Positions 1 through 8,892 of a stretch of 64,000 nt of DNA are shown in pieces; position 1 is the stretch's first letter, and the number at the start of each line of letters is the position of its first letter. Both the position numbers and the translations under genes were made by a program. The DNA is taken from assembly GCA_964346815.1 (NCBI GenBank), contig CAYFWF010000049.1:62001-126000 (forward strand). Direction: 5' to 3'. Origin of the DNA: CAYFWF01 sp964346815. Lineage in GTDB: Bacteria > Acidobacteriota > Aminicenantia > Aminicenantales > Aminicenantaceae. The notes beneath the pieces are model-generated. The model did not search any database. It worked only from the letters and a program-made list of their open reading frames with translations, and was not told where the DNA came from.

Positions 1-2
1 AT

Positions 3-866
3 GCCGTCACCTTTGCTATAAAAGGCTCTGACCCCTTGAGAACGGCCCTGCTTCTGGAAAGGCTTGTTCCGATACTCGAGACGCAGCCCTCCGCTCTCGC
101 TGCGGTCGATATGGCCCTCCATGACATCTTAGGGAAAGCATGCGGACTTCCTTTATGGAAATTACTGGGTGGATTCAGAGACCGCATCCGGACGAGTGTC
201 ACCATAGGCATCTTGTCCGAAGAGGACACGGTCTCACAATCGAAGGAAAGAATAGCTCAAGGGTTCAAATGCCTGAAACTCAAAGGGGGAATCGACGTAG
301 AATCCGACATTGCCCGGGTCCTCAAAGTGAGAGAGGCTGTGGGCAAAGAAGTCGAGCTGCGGTTCGATGCCAACCAGGGTTTTTCCGTCGAACAGGCCTT
401 GAAGTTTTTTAATAGAACCCGAAAAGCACGCCTTGAACTGATCGAGCAGCCGACTCCGAAGGGCCAGCCCGACCTTTTGGGCCGCGTTACGAGCAGCGTT
501 AAAATACCGGTCATGGCCGATGAAAGTTTGATGACTCTCCGCGATGCCTTCCGTCTGGCCCGCCGAGACCTTGTCGACATGGTAAATGTCAAGCTGATGA
601 AAGTGGGTGGAATTTCTGTCGCACTCCAGATCAACTCGGTAGGGCGTTCTGCCGGCCTCGAGGTCATGGTCGGTTGTATGGACGAGGCGGCATTGAGCAT
701 CGCCGCAGGACTTCATTTCGCCCTGGCCCGGCCGAACGTGGCCTATGCCGATCTGGACGGACACCTGGATTTGGCCGGCGATCCTTCCCAGGGAGCGGTT
801 ATCCTCCGCAACGGCACGCTCTTTCCCCCTGACAAACCCGGACTCGGCTTCGATCTTTCTTTTTAA
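3..866 (+). CDS. L-Ala-D/L-Glu type dipeptide epimerase, 5' end outside window
   Basis: Enolase-superfamily enzyme of the muconate-lactonizing subgroup that epimerises dipeptides, typically L-Ala-D-Glu from recycled peptidoglycan. The frame is open from base 3, so the TTG at 36 is internal and the N-terminal cap domain lies off the window; 287 residues are visible against the usual 340-360. Counting from the TTG at 36, the barrel carries the KLKGG pair of lysines (about 81 and 83), metal ligands in RFDANQ (D111), IEQP (E137) and MADES (D162), and the opposite-face lysine in NVKLMK (K186). MDEAALSIAAGLHFA and YADLDGHLDL near the end match the dipeptide-epimerase pattern, the DLD pair being the residues that bind the substrate amino group in this family. 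Substrate preference cannot be read from sequence alone. Confidence 0.88.
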   Translation, partial: AVTFAIKGSDPLRTALLLERLVPILETQPSALAAVDMALHDILGKACGLPLWKLLGGFRDRIRTSVTIGILSEEDTVSQSKERIAQGFKCLKLKGGIDVESDIARVLKVREAVGKEVELRFDANQGFSVEQALKFFNRTRKARLELIEQPTPKGQPDLLGRVTSSVKIPVMADESLMTLRDAFRLARRDLVDMVNVKLMKVGGISVALQINSVGRSAGLEVMVGCMDEAALSIAAGLHFALARPNVAYADLDGHLDLAGDPSQGAVILRNGTLFPPDKPGLGFDLSF

Positions 867-972
867 AGCATACTCTCAGTTAAATTCGGGAACGTCGGAA
901 AGGCTCATTTAGGTCTATGAATCATTCAGGTTATGTAATAAAATATGTCATTCTGTAAAAAGGAGCAGCGAC

Positions 973-1935
973 ATGAAGCTGGAAAAAATATATAAAAAGG
1001 CCATCGAAGCAGGGATTGCTCATGATCTCAGGGGAAAATCTGAAATAAAAAAAATCCTGAAAGAAGAGAAAGAAAAATTCGACGCATTCAAAAAGGAGGA
1101 TCTGGAGTATTACGATAAAGACAGGTTGTTCAATCCTTTTTCTGACACACGTATCCTTCATGGAAACCTCAACAAAGACATCAAAAAAGTCATCATAGGC
1201 ATCGACATGCAGGTGGGTGAAGTCCTTCTGACCTATCTTCTGAATAAGGAATCTGACCAGAAAATCGACCTGATCATATCTCACCACCCCGAAAGCTATG
1301 CCCTCGCGCAACTGTTCGATGTGATGAAGCTACAGGCCGATCTGATGGCAAAATATGGAGTGAGCATCAGTGTGGCCGAGCAGCTCATGCAGACAAGAAT
1401 CAGCGAAATAGAAAGACGGCTCATGCCCGTCAACCACACTCGATCTGTGGATGTGGCAAAACTGCTCGATATCCCTATGATGTGTATCCACACCCCCGCG
1501 GACAACTGCGTGACCCATTATCTCAAGAAATTGTTCGAAAAAGAAAAGCCTCATAAATTGAAGGATTTGATAAAGATCCTGAAGAATATTCCTGAATACA
1601 AAAAATCAGCAAAATTGCAGGTTCCTCCAAAAATTCTGAATGGATCCGAGAACAACAAATGTGGAAAGATTTTTGTCGAGATGACCGGAGGCACGGAAGG
1701 AGCGAAAGAAATCTTCGAAAAATTCGCCAACAGTGGAGTCAGCACTCTGGTCGGCATGCACTACAGTGAGGATCACCTCGAAAATGCGAAGAAAGCCAAA
1801 CTGAACGTGGTGGTGGCCGGCCACGTTTCCAGTGATGTCCTGGGGTTGAACGTTTTGTTCGACGAAATAGAGAAGGAAGAAAAACTGGAATTTGTCGGAG
1901 TCTCTGGCTTTGAACGAATAAGAAGGAAAAAATAA
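973..1935 (+). CDS. NIF3-like dinuclear metal protein
   Basis: A 320-residue protein of the NGG1p-interacting-factor-3 (NIF3/YbgI) type. Members bind two metal ions per subunit; their cellular role is poorly defined. The support is the core IGIDMQVGEVLLTYL followed by IISHHPE (residues about 100-106, the paired metal-binding histidines) and a C-terminal GMHYSEDHLENAKKAKLNVVVAGH segment with a second histidine cluster, followed by SSDVLGLN. The first 75 residues are lysine-rich and helical, an N-terminal addition to the core. AGGAG at about 961-965 lies at good spacing before the ATG. It follows the epimerase by 106 bases and converges on the MFS gene. Confidence 0.75.
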   Translation: MKLEKIYKKAIEAGIAHDLRGKSEIKKILKEEKEKFDAFKKEDLEYYDKDRLFNPFSDTRILHGNLNKDIKKVIIGIDMQVGEVLLTYLLNKESDQKIDLIISHHPESYALAQLFDVMKLQADLMAKYGVSISVAEQLMQTRISEIERRLMPVNHTRSVDVAKLLDIPMMCIHTPADNCVTHYLKKLFEKEKPHKLKDLIKILKNIPEYKKSAKLQVPPKILNGSENNKCGKIFVEMTGGTEGAKEIFEKFANSGVSTLVGMHYSEDHLENAKKAKLNVVVAGHVSSDVLGLNVLFDEIEKEEKLEFVGVSGFERIRRKK

Positions 1936-1968
1936 ATTCCAGATGCTTCCAATCAGGAAGGGATGATT

Positions 1969-3135
1969 TCAGCCTGCTCTTTTAGGACTGGGCGCTTTCC
2001 AAGTGAAGAGCAGTCCAACCAGGAAAAACACCAAACCAGCGATAAAATACATCCATCGGTATCCAAACAAATCCGATATCCTTCCGAATAGAGCCGGCCC
2101 GAACCCCATACCTACATCAAAAAAAGTGAGATAAAGGCTTATGGCGAAACCCTTGTTTTCCTCACCCAAAATATCGATGACATAAGTACTCAGTGCAGGG
2201 AAGATAAGCCCCTGTCCGAATCCGCCGATGAAACCGGTCAAGACAAACAGCCAAAAGGATTGAACCTGGGATAGCAAAAAAAGGTTGAAACTGATAATGC
2301 AGACAGTTGGAAACAAGACCAGTTTTCGTCCGAAGCGGTCCGAAAGATCTCCGAGAAGAACCCTCGTCAATATCGCAGCGATGGAAAAGGCTACGAAAAA
2401 GGGGCCCACCCGTTCGATAGGGATGGACTTTCCGAAAAGAGCGATGAAATAAACGACCGCTCCTCTAATTGCGCCATGGAATACGGGCAGCATGAAAATC
2501 AGCAAAAGAGAGAGTGCCCCCAGGTATTTCAGTGATTCTGGCTTATGAAAGTGTTTATCATGATTGGATTTAATCGCCTCTTTGGTCCACGCAACACTCA
2601 CGAAGGACACTATCAAGAAAAGAAGGCTGGTGTTAAAAAGCCCTCCAAATCCAAAATGCCGAACGATCTCCTCAGCCAACAATGGACCCAGAGCAACAGA
2701 GAGAAGCCCTGCCACTCCTATGATTCCCATCGATTGTGCCAATCTAGTGACCGGCGCTAAATCCGAACAGATGGTCATTGTCGCCGTCATACTGATTCCC
2801 CATCCGATGCCAGTCAAGGCCCGGAGAATGAGCGGCAGGGTGCCTGCATCGGAGATCAGATGATAGAAAGGGAGAACGGCCATCAAAAATCCGATTCCAA
2901 AAAGCGATATCGCCTTCCTTCCTTTTATATCGATCAGACGGCCGAAGATGGGGCGTATGATAATGGCCAGCAAACTATGAATCCCCATTATCCATCCGAT
3001 TTGAGTTTTCGAAGCGCCGAATCGCTCGAAGAAGAGCGGGAAAATAAAAAACAGGGTGATGCTCATAAAGAGGAAAAAAAATCCGTTCAGAGCAACGATG
3101 AAAGACTTGTTCCAAATGGTTCTGATGTTCAGCAC
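1969..3135 (-). CDS. MFS transporter
   Basis: A 388-residue integral membrane protein with about 12 hydrophobic helices, typical of the major facilitator superfamily. The loop motif GRLIDIKGRKAI (residues about 64-75) is the conserved cytoplasmic MFS signature between helices 2 and 3, and GDLSDRFGRKLV is its copy between helices 8 and 9. The start is GTG (complement of 3133-3135), preceded by GAAGAG as ribosome binding site. The gene diverges from the operon beginning at 3397, with 261 bases between them. Substrate unknown; drug, sugar or organic-anion export or uptake are all possible. Confidence 0.85.
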   Translation of the reverse strand: MLNIRTIWNKSFIVALNGFFFLFMSITLFFIFPLFFERFGASKTQIGWIMGIHSLLAIIIRPIFGRLIDIKGRKAISLFGIGFLMAVLPFYHLISDAGTLPLILRALTGIGWGISMTATMTICSDLAPVTRLAQSMGIIGVAGLLSVALGPLLAEEIVRHFGFGGLFNTSLLFLIVSFVSVAWTKEAIKSNHDKHFHKPESLKYLGALSLLLIFMLPVFHGAIRGAVVYFIALFGKSIPIERVGPFFVAFSIAAILTRVLLGDLSDRFGRKLVLFPTVCIISFNLFLLSQVQSFWLFVLTGFIGGFGQGLIFPALSTYVIDILGEENKGFAISLYLTFFDVGMGFGPALFGRISDLFGYRWMYFIAGLVFFLVGLLFTWKAPSPKRAG

Positions 3136-3244
3136 TTGCGCTCTTCTTTCCGTCTTTTCATTCCTGCTCGTCTACCAGGTGTATGGAATAGAGTGCTGGC
3201 TGTCTTGGGTATGGGGAAAATAAGCAAAAAGGGGATAATGAAGG

Positions 3245-3285
3245 AGGGTTATAAGAAACCCTACCCAGCCAGCACAGCAGGGTTT
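3245..3285 (-). promoter_or_regulatory. Competing inverted repeats in the MFS gene leader
   Basis: AGGGTT at 3245-3250, AAACCCT at 3256-3262 and AGGGTTT at 3279-3285 lie in a row, so the middle arm can pair with either neighbour but not both. The segment lies about 110 bases upstream of the MFS start and would be in its 5' leader if transcription begins further right. The geometry resembles a simple attenuator; a plain terminator or chance cannot be excluded. No known riboswitch is recognised. Confidence 0.3.
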
Positions 3286-3340
3286 GTTCTTATTATAGCA
3301 CATTTTCTCACAAATTCAATACTTGATGGAAAAAAAATGT

Positions 3341-3346
3341 TATAAT
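3341..3346 (+). promoter_or_regulatory. Probable -10 box of the 3397 operon
   Basis: A perfect TATAAT lies 51 bases upstream of the ATG at 3397. No good -35 hexamer is seen at 16-18 bases; TTGATG at 3323-3328 is too close. The position fits a promoter for the five-gene operon. Confidence 0.4.
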
Positions 3347-3396
3347 TTCTGAAAATTGATGAAGCATCCATCAAAAAACATCCAAAGGGGAAGGAA

Positions 3397-5136
3397 ATGA
3401 AATCAAAGATATTCCTCCTGACACTTCTTGCTTTTCTCACGGTTTCCTTCGTTTCTGCCCAAGAGTTCGGCTACCCCGTGGAAGGCGAAGGCTGGTATTA
3501 TATAAAGGTCATGGTGCCAAACACAAGTGAAACCAAAGATCTTGCATTAGAAATCGCCGAAGTAACTATCGATGACATACGGATTAGAGATTTTTTGGTC
3601 TTTCAGTCCGGCAGAGAAATGTACGACAAGAAGATAGACGGCGATTTGCCTTTCGATCTGAAAATGAGATTCAATTGGGTTGGAAAAAGGGATTACAAAA
3701 TCCTCGTCAGGCTTTTAGATAGTGAAACTGAGAGCTCGGTCAAACTCATACACACAGCGAAATCTCCTGACATGAGGGGATATTGGAATGCAAACTGGAA
3801 GAACTATCTGGCACTTTCCATCTCGGAGGAAAACAGGTTCAGGCGGACCGATTATCCTGTCCATGCTACAGTGGGTATCCTGAGTCATTACTTCCATACA
3901 CCTGGAGAAATCAGGGTGGTCAAGGTCGAGAAAACGGGCGTGGATGTCTCCTACACGGAAATTCCTTGTCAGATTTACGATGTCATTCCATGGGAGGACC
4001 AGGATCTTTTGTCGGCAGAGGAAATCGACGAAAAAACCGGTGCGTCTCTCATCCGTTATCATCCTACCACTACCTTCAGTCTTTGTTTTCTGGCCGACCT
4101 GGAGCCCAGAGAAAAAGCGAGTTTTCTGGTCTTTTACAACAATCCCTCAGCGCCGGAACCTCTTTATGAAACCGATTTGCAGGTCAGTGGATCAGACCTT
4201 GGGAAAACGATCGAGAATTCTTTCTACAAGATTGTGCTGGATGAGAAAAGTGGAATGATCACAGAGATTTACGAAAAGAGCACGGGACTGAAGCTGGAAC
4301 ACAAGCTGGAAACCAATGGAGCCGTCCACTGGAATCCAGGGACCTATTCTCCACCGCACCCCTGGTCTCACTGTTCGGACTGGGTAAACCCACTCTTTTC
4401 AGAAAAGGTGGGACCGGTATTCTATTCTATCCGCCGCGCAGCTCCCCTGCCCCACCTTGACGATGTCAGAGTGAGCATCGACTACACCTTTTACAAGGAC
4501 TCGCCGGTTATCCTGATGGAATCCACCCTGCAGGTTCTGGAGGACATCTTCGTCAAAGCCCTTCGCAACGGAGAGGTGGTTTTCAACAAAAAAGTCTTTG
4601 ATAAAGCAGCATATGGAACGAACCGGGGGAAATATCAGACTATCGATTTTGCCGCTTCCAGAATGCATCCTGATCATGTCGTCACCCTCAGGCCCGACAC
4701 TCCCTGGATCGCTCTTTACAGCGAAGAAAAGAACATAGCCTTTGCCAGTCTCTTTCTGGAATTGTGTACCTCCAATCTCTTCGGAGGCGGTGCTTCTCTC
4801 CAGCAACCTTATATCTATATACAGCACGGGCCTTGGTACTATCTGGCTCGAGCCTTCGTTTATTCTTTTGGTTCGAACAACCAGACGCGGATGCTGCCGG
4901 TTAAAAAAGGCAGTATCTATCATGAAAAAATCGCCTGGATCCCCTTTTCCTTCCGGAAGAAAAAAGATTTAAGGGCCTGCATCCAGAAGTATTTCGACAT
5001 GTACAAGCACCCCCTCAGTATCGCCGAAGTGATAGAGACATATCCTGAGAGCCCGGAGGGCTGGCTGGTACCCATCCTCACGGAGCCTTTCGAAGAAGGC
5101 GTCGAGGATGCTCTGACGGGAAAAAAGAAAAAATGA
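3397..5136 (+). CDS. Secreted protein with mutarotase-like segment (paralogue 1)
   Basis: A 579-residue exported protein; residues 1-21 form a clear signal peptide ending VSFVSAQ. The family is not recognised. The middle (from about residue 265) reads NSFYKIVLDEKSGMITEIYE, a pattern seen in galactose-mutarotase-like beta-sandwich domains such as the C-terminal parts of alpha-mannosidases, so a carbohydrate-related role is possible but unproven. It is clearly paralogous to the product of 6503-8053: both have NGAVHWNPG or AGVLHWNPG, a WNP or WVNP repeat, a conserved RN(G/D)E segment and a C-terminal GS(I/T)(Y/F)YEK-like motif. An AAGGGGAAGG stretch precedes the ATG. Its stop overlaps the next start (ATGA at 5133), so it is the first gene of a translationally coupled operon. 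Confidence 0.65.
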   Translation: MKSKIFLLTLLAFLTVSFVSAQEFGYPVEGEGWYYIKVMVPNTSETKDLALEIAEVTIDDIRIRDFLVFQSGREMYDKKIDGDLPFDLKMRFNWVGKRDYKILVRLLDSETESSVKLIHTAKSPDMRGYWNANWKNYLALSISEENRFRRTDYPVHATVGILSHYFHTPGEIRVVKVEKTGVDVSYTEIPCQIYDVIPWEDQDLLSAEEIDEKTGASLIRYHPTTTFSLCFLADLEPREKASFLVFYNNPSAPEPLYETDLQVSGSDLGKTIENSFYKIVLDEKSGMITEIYEKSTGLKLEHKLETNGAVHWNPGTYSPPHPWSHCSDWVNPLFSEKVGPVFYSIRRAAPLPHLDDVRVSIDYTFYKDSPVILMESTLQVLEDIFVKALRNGEVVFNKKVFDKAAYGTNRGKYQTIDFAASRMHPDHVVTLRPDTPWIALYSEEKNIAFASLFLELCTSNLFGGGASLQQPYIYIQHGPWYYLARAFVYSFGSNNQTRMLPVKKGSIYHEKIAWIPFSFRKKKDLRACIQKYFDMYKHPLSIAEVIETYPESPEGWLVPILTEPFEEGVEDALTGKKKK

Positions 5137-6491
5137 ACGCCCTAATTTTAGAAGAGATCATCGCTCGTTATCATCCACGAATCGACAGAAACCTGAAAAT
5201 CACAAGGACGGAATACAGAAAGCGTTGGGAATCGGTTCAACAGGCGATGAAGGAGAAAGGTTACGATTTGGCTTATGCCTGTGGCAGCGAGCTCGATCGT
5301 TCCGACATCGCCTGGCTTGCAGGTGTTTTCGATCCTATCATCGAACGCTATGGAATACTCATCCCGGCTGCGGGCAAGCCGGTTGTGCTTGCCGGCTCCG
5401 AAGGAGGTCATGTCATCGCAGGCTGCATCCAGGCATCCGGAGCTGAATTAGCGCTGCTTCAGGAGTATCAAATCTCTGATGAAGATTACAGGTTTGCCCG
5501 ATTTGAAAAGCTCGAAGACGTTGTCTTCAAGCTGGTTCCCTTCAATCCCGGAAGGCCGATCAAAATTGCTCTTTTCTCCAGCAGCCAGTTTATACCCTAC
5601 GATCACGTGGCACTGATCGAGGGGAGGTTTGGAAGTGAAAATATCGTTTATGATGTGGATCTCCTTAGGCGGATCAAATATGAAAAGTCCGAAAAGGAGC
5701 TCCAAATTTCTGCGGCTGCCAACTCCATTGCAGATGCCGCCTTTCTGGGGATGTTGGCCGTTCTCGAACCCGGCGTAAGGGAGCTGGATGTAGCGGCTAC
5801 CGGGGATTTTATCATGAAGAGATTGGGTGCAGGAAGAACGGGATTCCCCACTATCGCTTCGTCGGGAACCAGGGGGAGAAGTGTGCTCGGCCCTGCTACC
5901 AACAGGAAGATAAAAAAAGGAGAATTCGTCTCTTTGGGCATAAGCCCTACATTCAACGGCTACCACGGAATCATGCGGAGAACCGTGAAGGTGGGCTCAG
6001 ACCTGACAAGGGATGAGAAAGCCTTCATGGATGTGCTGGAAGGCCTTTACCATACGGTTATCCAGGCTGCACAGCAGACAGCAAAAAGAAACCTCCCCGC
6101 GAACACCATTGACAAAAAAGGAAAAGCGTACCTCGAACAAAAGAAAATCAAGACAAAAAACGGAAAGCTGCTCTGTGCAAGAGAGCCCTACACATTCATT
6201 CACAACACAGGATGCTCTGAATGCCAGGAAGGCTATGGCGCTGTCACCCCTTATACCGAAGAACCTCTGGGAAAGAACGTGGCTCTTATGATCGACGTGG
6301 CGCTTATGGGATTCGATGACCTGGGACGACTCGTTTTTCCGATAGAATATGCCGTGATCGAAGATTCGTTCTGGAAAAGGGGAAACAAAATAGGCGTGTA
6401 TAACCAGATCCCCCTGCATGTCCAGGATTTAGTTGGAAAAGGACTGACTTCACTGCCCAAGGATAAAATACATCCTTATTACAGACCATGA
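5133..6491 (+). CDS. M24-fold (creatinase/prolidase-like) protein lacking the metal ligands
   Basis: A 452-residue cytoplasmic protein with an N-terminal creatinase-N-like half and a C-terminal pita-bread half. In active M24 peptidases the motif DxGxxxxGYxxDxTRT supplies two metal ligands. Here the matching stretch is GISPTFNGYHGIMRRT (residues about 275-290), with glycine at both Asp positions. The histidine region is FIHNTGCSECQEGYG, and the two Glu regions read ALMIDVALMG and FPIEYAVIED. At most one ligand is retained, so it should not be a two-metal aminopeptidase. Creatinase shows that a metal-free hydrolase is possible on this fold; a binding or scaffold role is the alternative. It sits between two secreted paralogues with start/stop overlaps on both sides. 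Confidence 0.7.
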   Translation: MNALILEEIIARYHPRIDRNLKITRTEYRKRWESVQQAMKEKGYDLAYACGSELDRSDIAWLAGVFDPIIERYGILIPAAGKPVVLAGSEGGHVIAGCIQASGAELALLQEYQISDEDYRFARFEKLEDVVFKLVPFNPGRPIKIALFSSSQFIPYDHVALIEGRFGSENIVYDVDLLRRIKYEKSEKELQISAAANSIADAAFLGMLAVLEPGVRELDVAATGDFIMKRLGAGRTGFPTIASSGTRGRSVLGPATNRKIKKGEFVSLGISPTFNGYHGIMRRTVKVGSDLTRDEKAFMDVLEGLYHTVIQAAQQTAKRNLPANTIDKKGKAYLEQKKIKTKNGKLLCAREPYTFIHNTGCSECQEGYGAVTPYTEEPLGKNVALMIDVALMGFDDLGRLVFPIEYAVIEDSFWKRGNKIGVYNQIPLHVQDLVGKGLTSLPKDKIHPYYRP

Positions 6492-6502
6492 GAGGAGTCC
6501 GC

Positions 6503-8053
6503 ATGAAAAAAGCGATTATCTGCATAGGACTTTTCTTCCTGCCTTCAATTCTATTAGGAGAGGGAGCGAGGTTTCAATCTCCCAGTTTCGAAGTCCCTTA
6601 TTATAGAATCACCGTTCCGCTGGAAATGCGACAGGAAAAATCCGTTATCCAGGGCCTCAAGATCAACGGCAAAAAATGGGAGACATTTTTTTTGATCAAG
6701 GAAGGAAAACATATCGACTTCTCCAAACCAATCGAGAAAGGAGCATATATTCTATCAGTAGACTTTGGCTGGCAAAACAACAAAAGATACAAAATCTTCC
6801 TCTCTTATCTGGAAGAAAACACACAGGAGAAGAGAGCATTCGAGATCCAGGCACAGGCACCTCCAGCAGGAGGCATTCCCATTGAAGCAGAAGGTTTCTA
6901 CAGGATCTTCAGAGCAGAAGAACCGGTCGGTCTCGAACGAAGGGCTGAAATCGTTACTCTCACCCTTACAGTTGTTGAAGAGAGCTTGGAAAAACAAGGC
7001 TTCATTCTCCTGGACGGATCATCCCCCATCCACTACCAGGTGTTGGATGTCCGGGAATCCCGTCCCCCAGAAAAATCTGCTGCCACACATCCGGTCACTC
7101 TCACCTACAAAATCGCCTTTCCGTTGAGCATGGCACCTTTGGAGAAAAAAATGCTTCACATCCTCAAGGGAGACCCGAAAGCCGAAGGAAAGGGAACATT
7201 CGAGATCACCGGTGAAGGATTGGGACAGACCGTCAGCAGCGACTCGCTCTCGTTGGAATTCCACCCTCAGAGTGGTCAGATCAACACTATCGTAGATCGA
7301 AAAAATGGGATCAAACTCTTCAACCAAGCCGGCGTCCTACACTGGAATCCCGGATGCCACATTCCCGGGATAGCCTGGGATCACTCTTTCAACTGGAATC
7401 CTCCTCCCTTTTTCGAAGAAACAGTCGGAGGCTGTCTGTATATCAGCACAAGAAGAGGCCCTTTACAGAAGATCAAGGATGTGGACCTGGAGGTGAGATA
7501 CACTCTCCCTTTAAATGTCTCCTATTTTATCTCGGAAACTCAGATGAGCATCAAGAAAGACCTGGGAGTGAGTGCGATCCGGAATGATGAAATGGTGCTT
7601 TACAACCAACTTTTCAACGCCCTCGTTTACAGGGGTAAAACAGGAAAGGTAATCAAAATGCCCCTTGAGGAAACGACGGAATTTCCCGATGGCCTGGTCC
7701 ATGTGGCACCCCCTGATTGTGATTGGGTCGGTCTCGTGAACACAGAGAAAGACTATGGTTTTTTCAGTCTGAGAATCGACTATACCAACGCCTGTTTAAC
7801 CGCTTCGGGAAACTGGCTCAATAAGCCGGGCACCTACTTCTATGCTCCCTCCGATGGGAAATATGTGTATTGGGTCCGGCCGCTTCTTTATACCTGGGCT
7901 GAGTATACCACCAGGAACCTTTTAACCTCTGTCCCTCGAGGGAGTACCTTTTATGAAAAGAACGCTTATATCGTACTCCCGCTGGATGAAAATCTTGAAG
8001 AAACCCTGGACATTCTTTTGATGAAACTCAAAAATCCCGTGAGGATCTACTGA
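6503..8053 (+). CDS. Secreted protein with mutarotase-like segment (paralogue 2)
   Basis: A 516-residue exported protein, paralogue of the 3397 gene product. The frame is open from an ATG at 6488 overlapping the previous stop, but AGAGGAG at 6491-6497 places the start at the ATG at 6503, which also puts the signal peptide MKKAIICIGLFFLPSILLG at the very N-terminus. The shared core begins near SLSLEFHPQSGQINTIVDRK and runs through GVLHWNPG and FNWNPPPFF to GSTFYEKNAYIVLP. No catalytic motif is recognised. Coupling with the M24-like gene and the PIG-L gene (TGATG overlap at 8051-8055) implies joint expression. The two paralogues may form a heteromer or act in sequence on one substrate; this is inference. 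Confidence 0.65.
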   Translation: MKKAIICIGLFFLPSILLGEGARFQSPSFEVPYYRITVPLEMRQEKSVIQGLKINGKKWETFFLIKEGKHIDFSKPIEKGAYILSVDFGWQNNKRYKIFLSYLEENTQEKRAFEIQAQAPPAGGIPIEAEGFYRIFRAEEPVGLERRAEIVTLTLTVVEESLEKQGFILLDGSSPIHYQVLDVRESRPPEKSAATHPVTLTYKIAFPLSMAPLEKKMLHILKGDPKAEGKGTFEITGEGLGQTVSSDSLSLEFHPQSGQINTIVDRKNGIKLFNQAGVLHWNPGCHIPGIAWDHSFNWNPPPFFEETVGGCLYISTRRGPLQKIKDVDLEVRYTLPLNVSYFISETQMSIKKDLGVSAIRNDEMVLYNQLFNALVYRGKTGKVIKMPLEETTEFPDGLVHVAPPDCDWVGLVNTEKDYGFFSLRIDYTNACLTASGNWLNKPGTYFYAPSDGKYVYWVRPLLYTWAEYTTRNLLTSVPRGSTFYEKNAYIVLPLDENLEETLDILLMKLKNPVRIY

Positions 8054-8886
8054 TGGAATTTGTGGATTTTCTCTCTCTGAAGCGGAGTCAGAGCATCGAT
8101 CTTTTTTTCCCAGGCTGGGAGAAGGGAGAGAAAGTCGCCTTTCTCTCTCCTCACGATGACGATGTGCTGCTGGGTGCCTCCTATCTTCTGATGGCGACTC
8201 TGGAACAGGGCGGCGTTCCTCTCATTTTTATTTTTTGCAGCGGCGATGCCGGATATTCTTCAGAGGAGGATAAAGAAAGCATCGTCGGAAAAAGAAAAAA
8301 AGAAACAAAAAAAGCCTACGGCAACCTAGGAATTCAGGAGGAAAATATTTTCTGCTCGGATATCCCGGATTTCTCGCTTTCACCCTATATAAACAGGAAC
8401 CTCCCCAAGGGAAGGGGATTGTTCGAGGAGCAGATTAAGCATTTCAGGCAAGAAAAAGTCTCTCGAGTCATTTTCTCCAGTGGATTCTACGAACACTGGG
8501 ACCATACAGCCGTCTATCACATGGGAATCTATACATCCCCTCAAGCCGGAGATCCTATTTTGGCGGATTTGGGAACTCCGCACGAACCCAAAAGCTATTA
8601 TGTCTATTCGATATGGGGAGACTTCGAACCGACAAAATCAGAAGAAAATCCCATTCGGGCAGATAAGGGAATTCTCGTGGATGAGGACAGCGAAAATCTC
8701 GTACGTAGGGCCGTCCAAGAGTTTTCCTCTCAAAAGAAAATCTTCGAGACCGTCGTCGATTACAGAGAGAAAAGAAAATCCGAGTCTGGCTATTTGGAGC
8801 TCTATAAAACAATTCATGTAAGAGAACAGATTGACTTCAGAGCCTATTTTGAACTCCTGTCCGCATGCAAACGAGAGGAGACATAA
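8053..8886 (+). CDS. PIG-L/LmbE family deacetylase
   Basis: A 277-residue zinc-dependent deacetylase of the PIG-L family, whose members remove N-acetyl groups from GlcNAc-containing sugars or related conjugates. The zinc motif reads SPHDDD (residues about 34-39), giving the H-x-D-D pattern of the family, and HWDHTAVYH (about 155-163) gives the second metal histidine. No signal peptide is seen, so it acts in the cytoplasm. It is the fourth gene of the operon and overlaps the previous stop by one base. Next to a sugar kinase, a role in unpacking an N-acetylated or glycosylated compound is plausible; the substrate is unknown. Confidence 0.85.
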   Translation: MEFVDFLSLKRSQSIDLFFPGWEKGEKVAFLSPHDDDVLLGASYLLMATLEQGGVPLIFIFCSGDAGYSSEEDKESIVGKRKKETKKAYGNLGIQEENIFCSDIPDFSLSPYINRNLPKGRGLFEEQIKHFRQEKVSRVIFSSGFYEHWDHTAVYHMGIYTSPQAGDPILADLGTPHEPKSYYVYSIWGDFEPTKSEENPIRADKGILVDEDSENLVRRAVQEFSSQKKIFETVVDYREKRKSESGYLELYKTIHVREQIDFRAYFELLSACKREET

Positions 8887-8892
8887 ACTCAA

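Noticed and set aside
36..866. Complete epimerase gene starting with TTG at 36
   Set aside because: The frame is open back to base 3 and the family needs a further N-terminal domain, so the gene begins outside the window.
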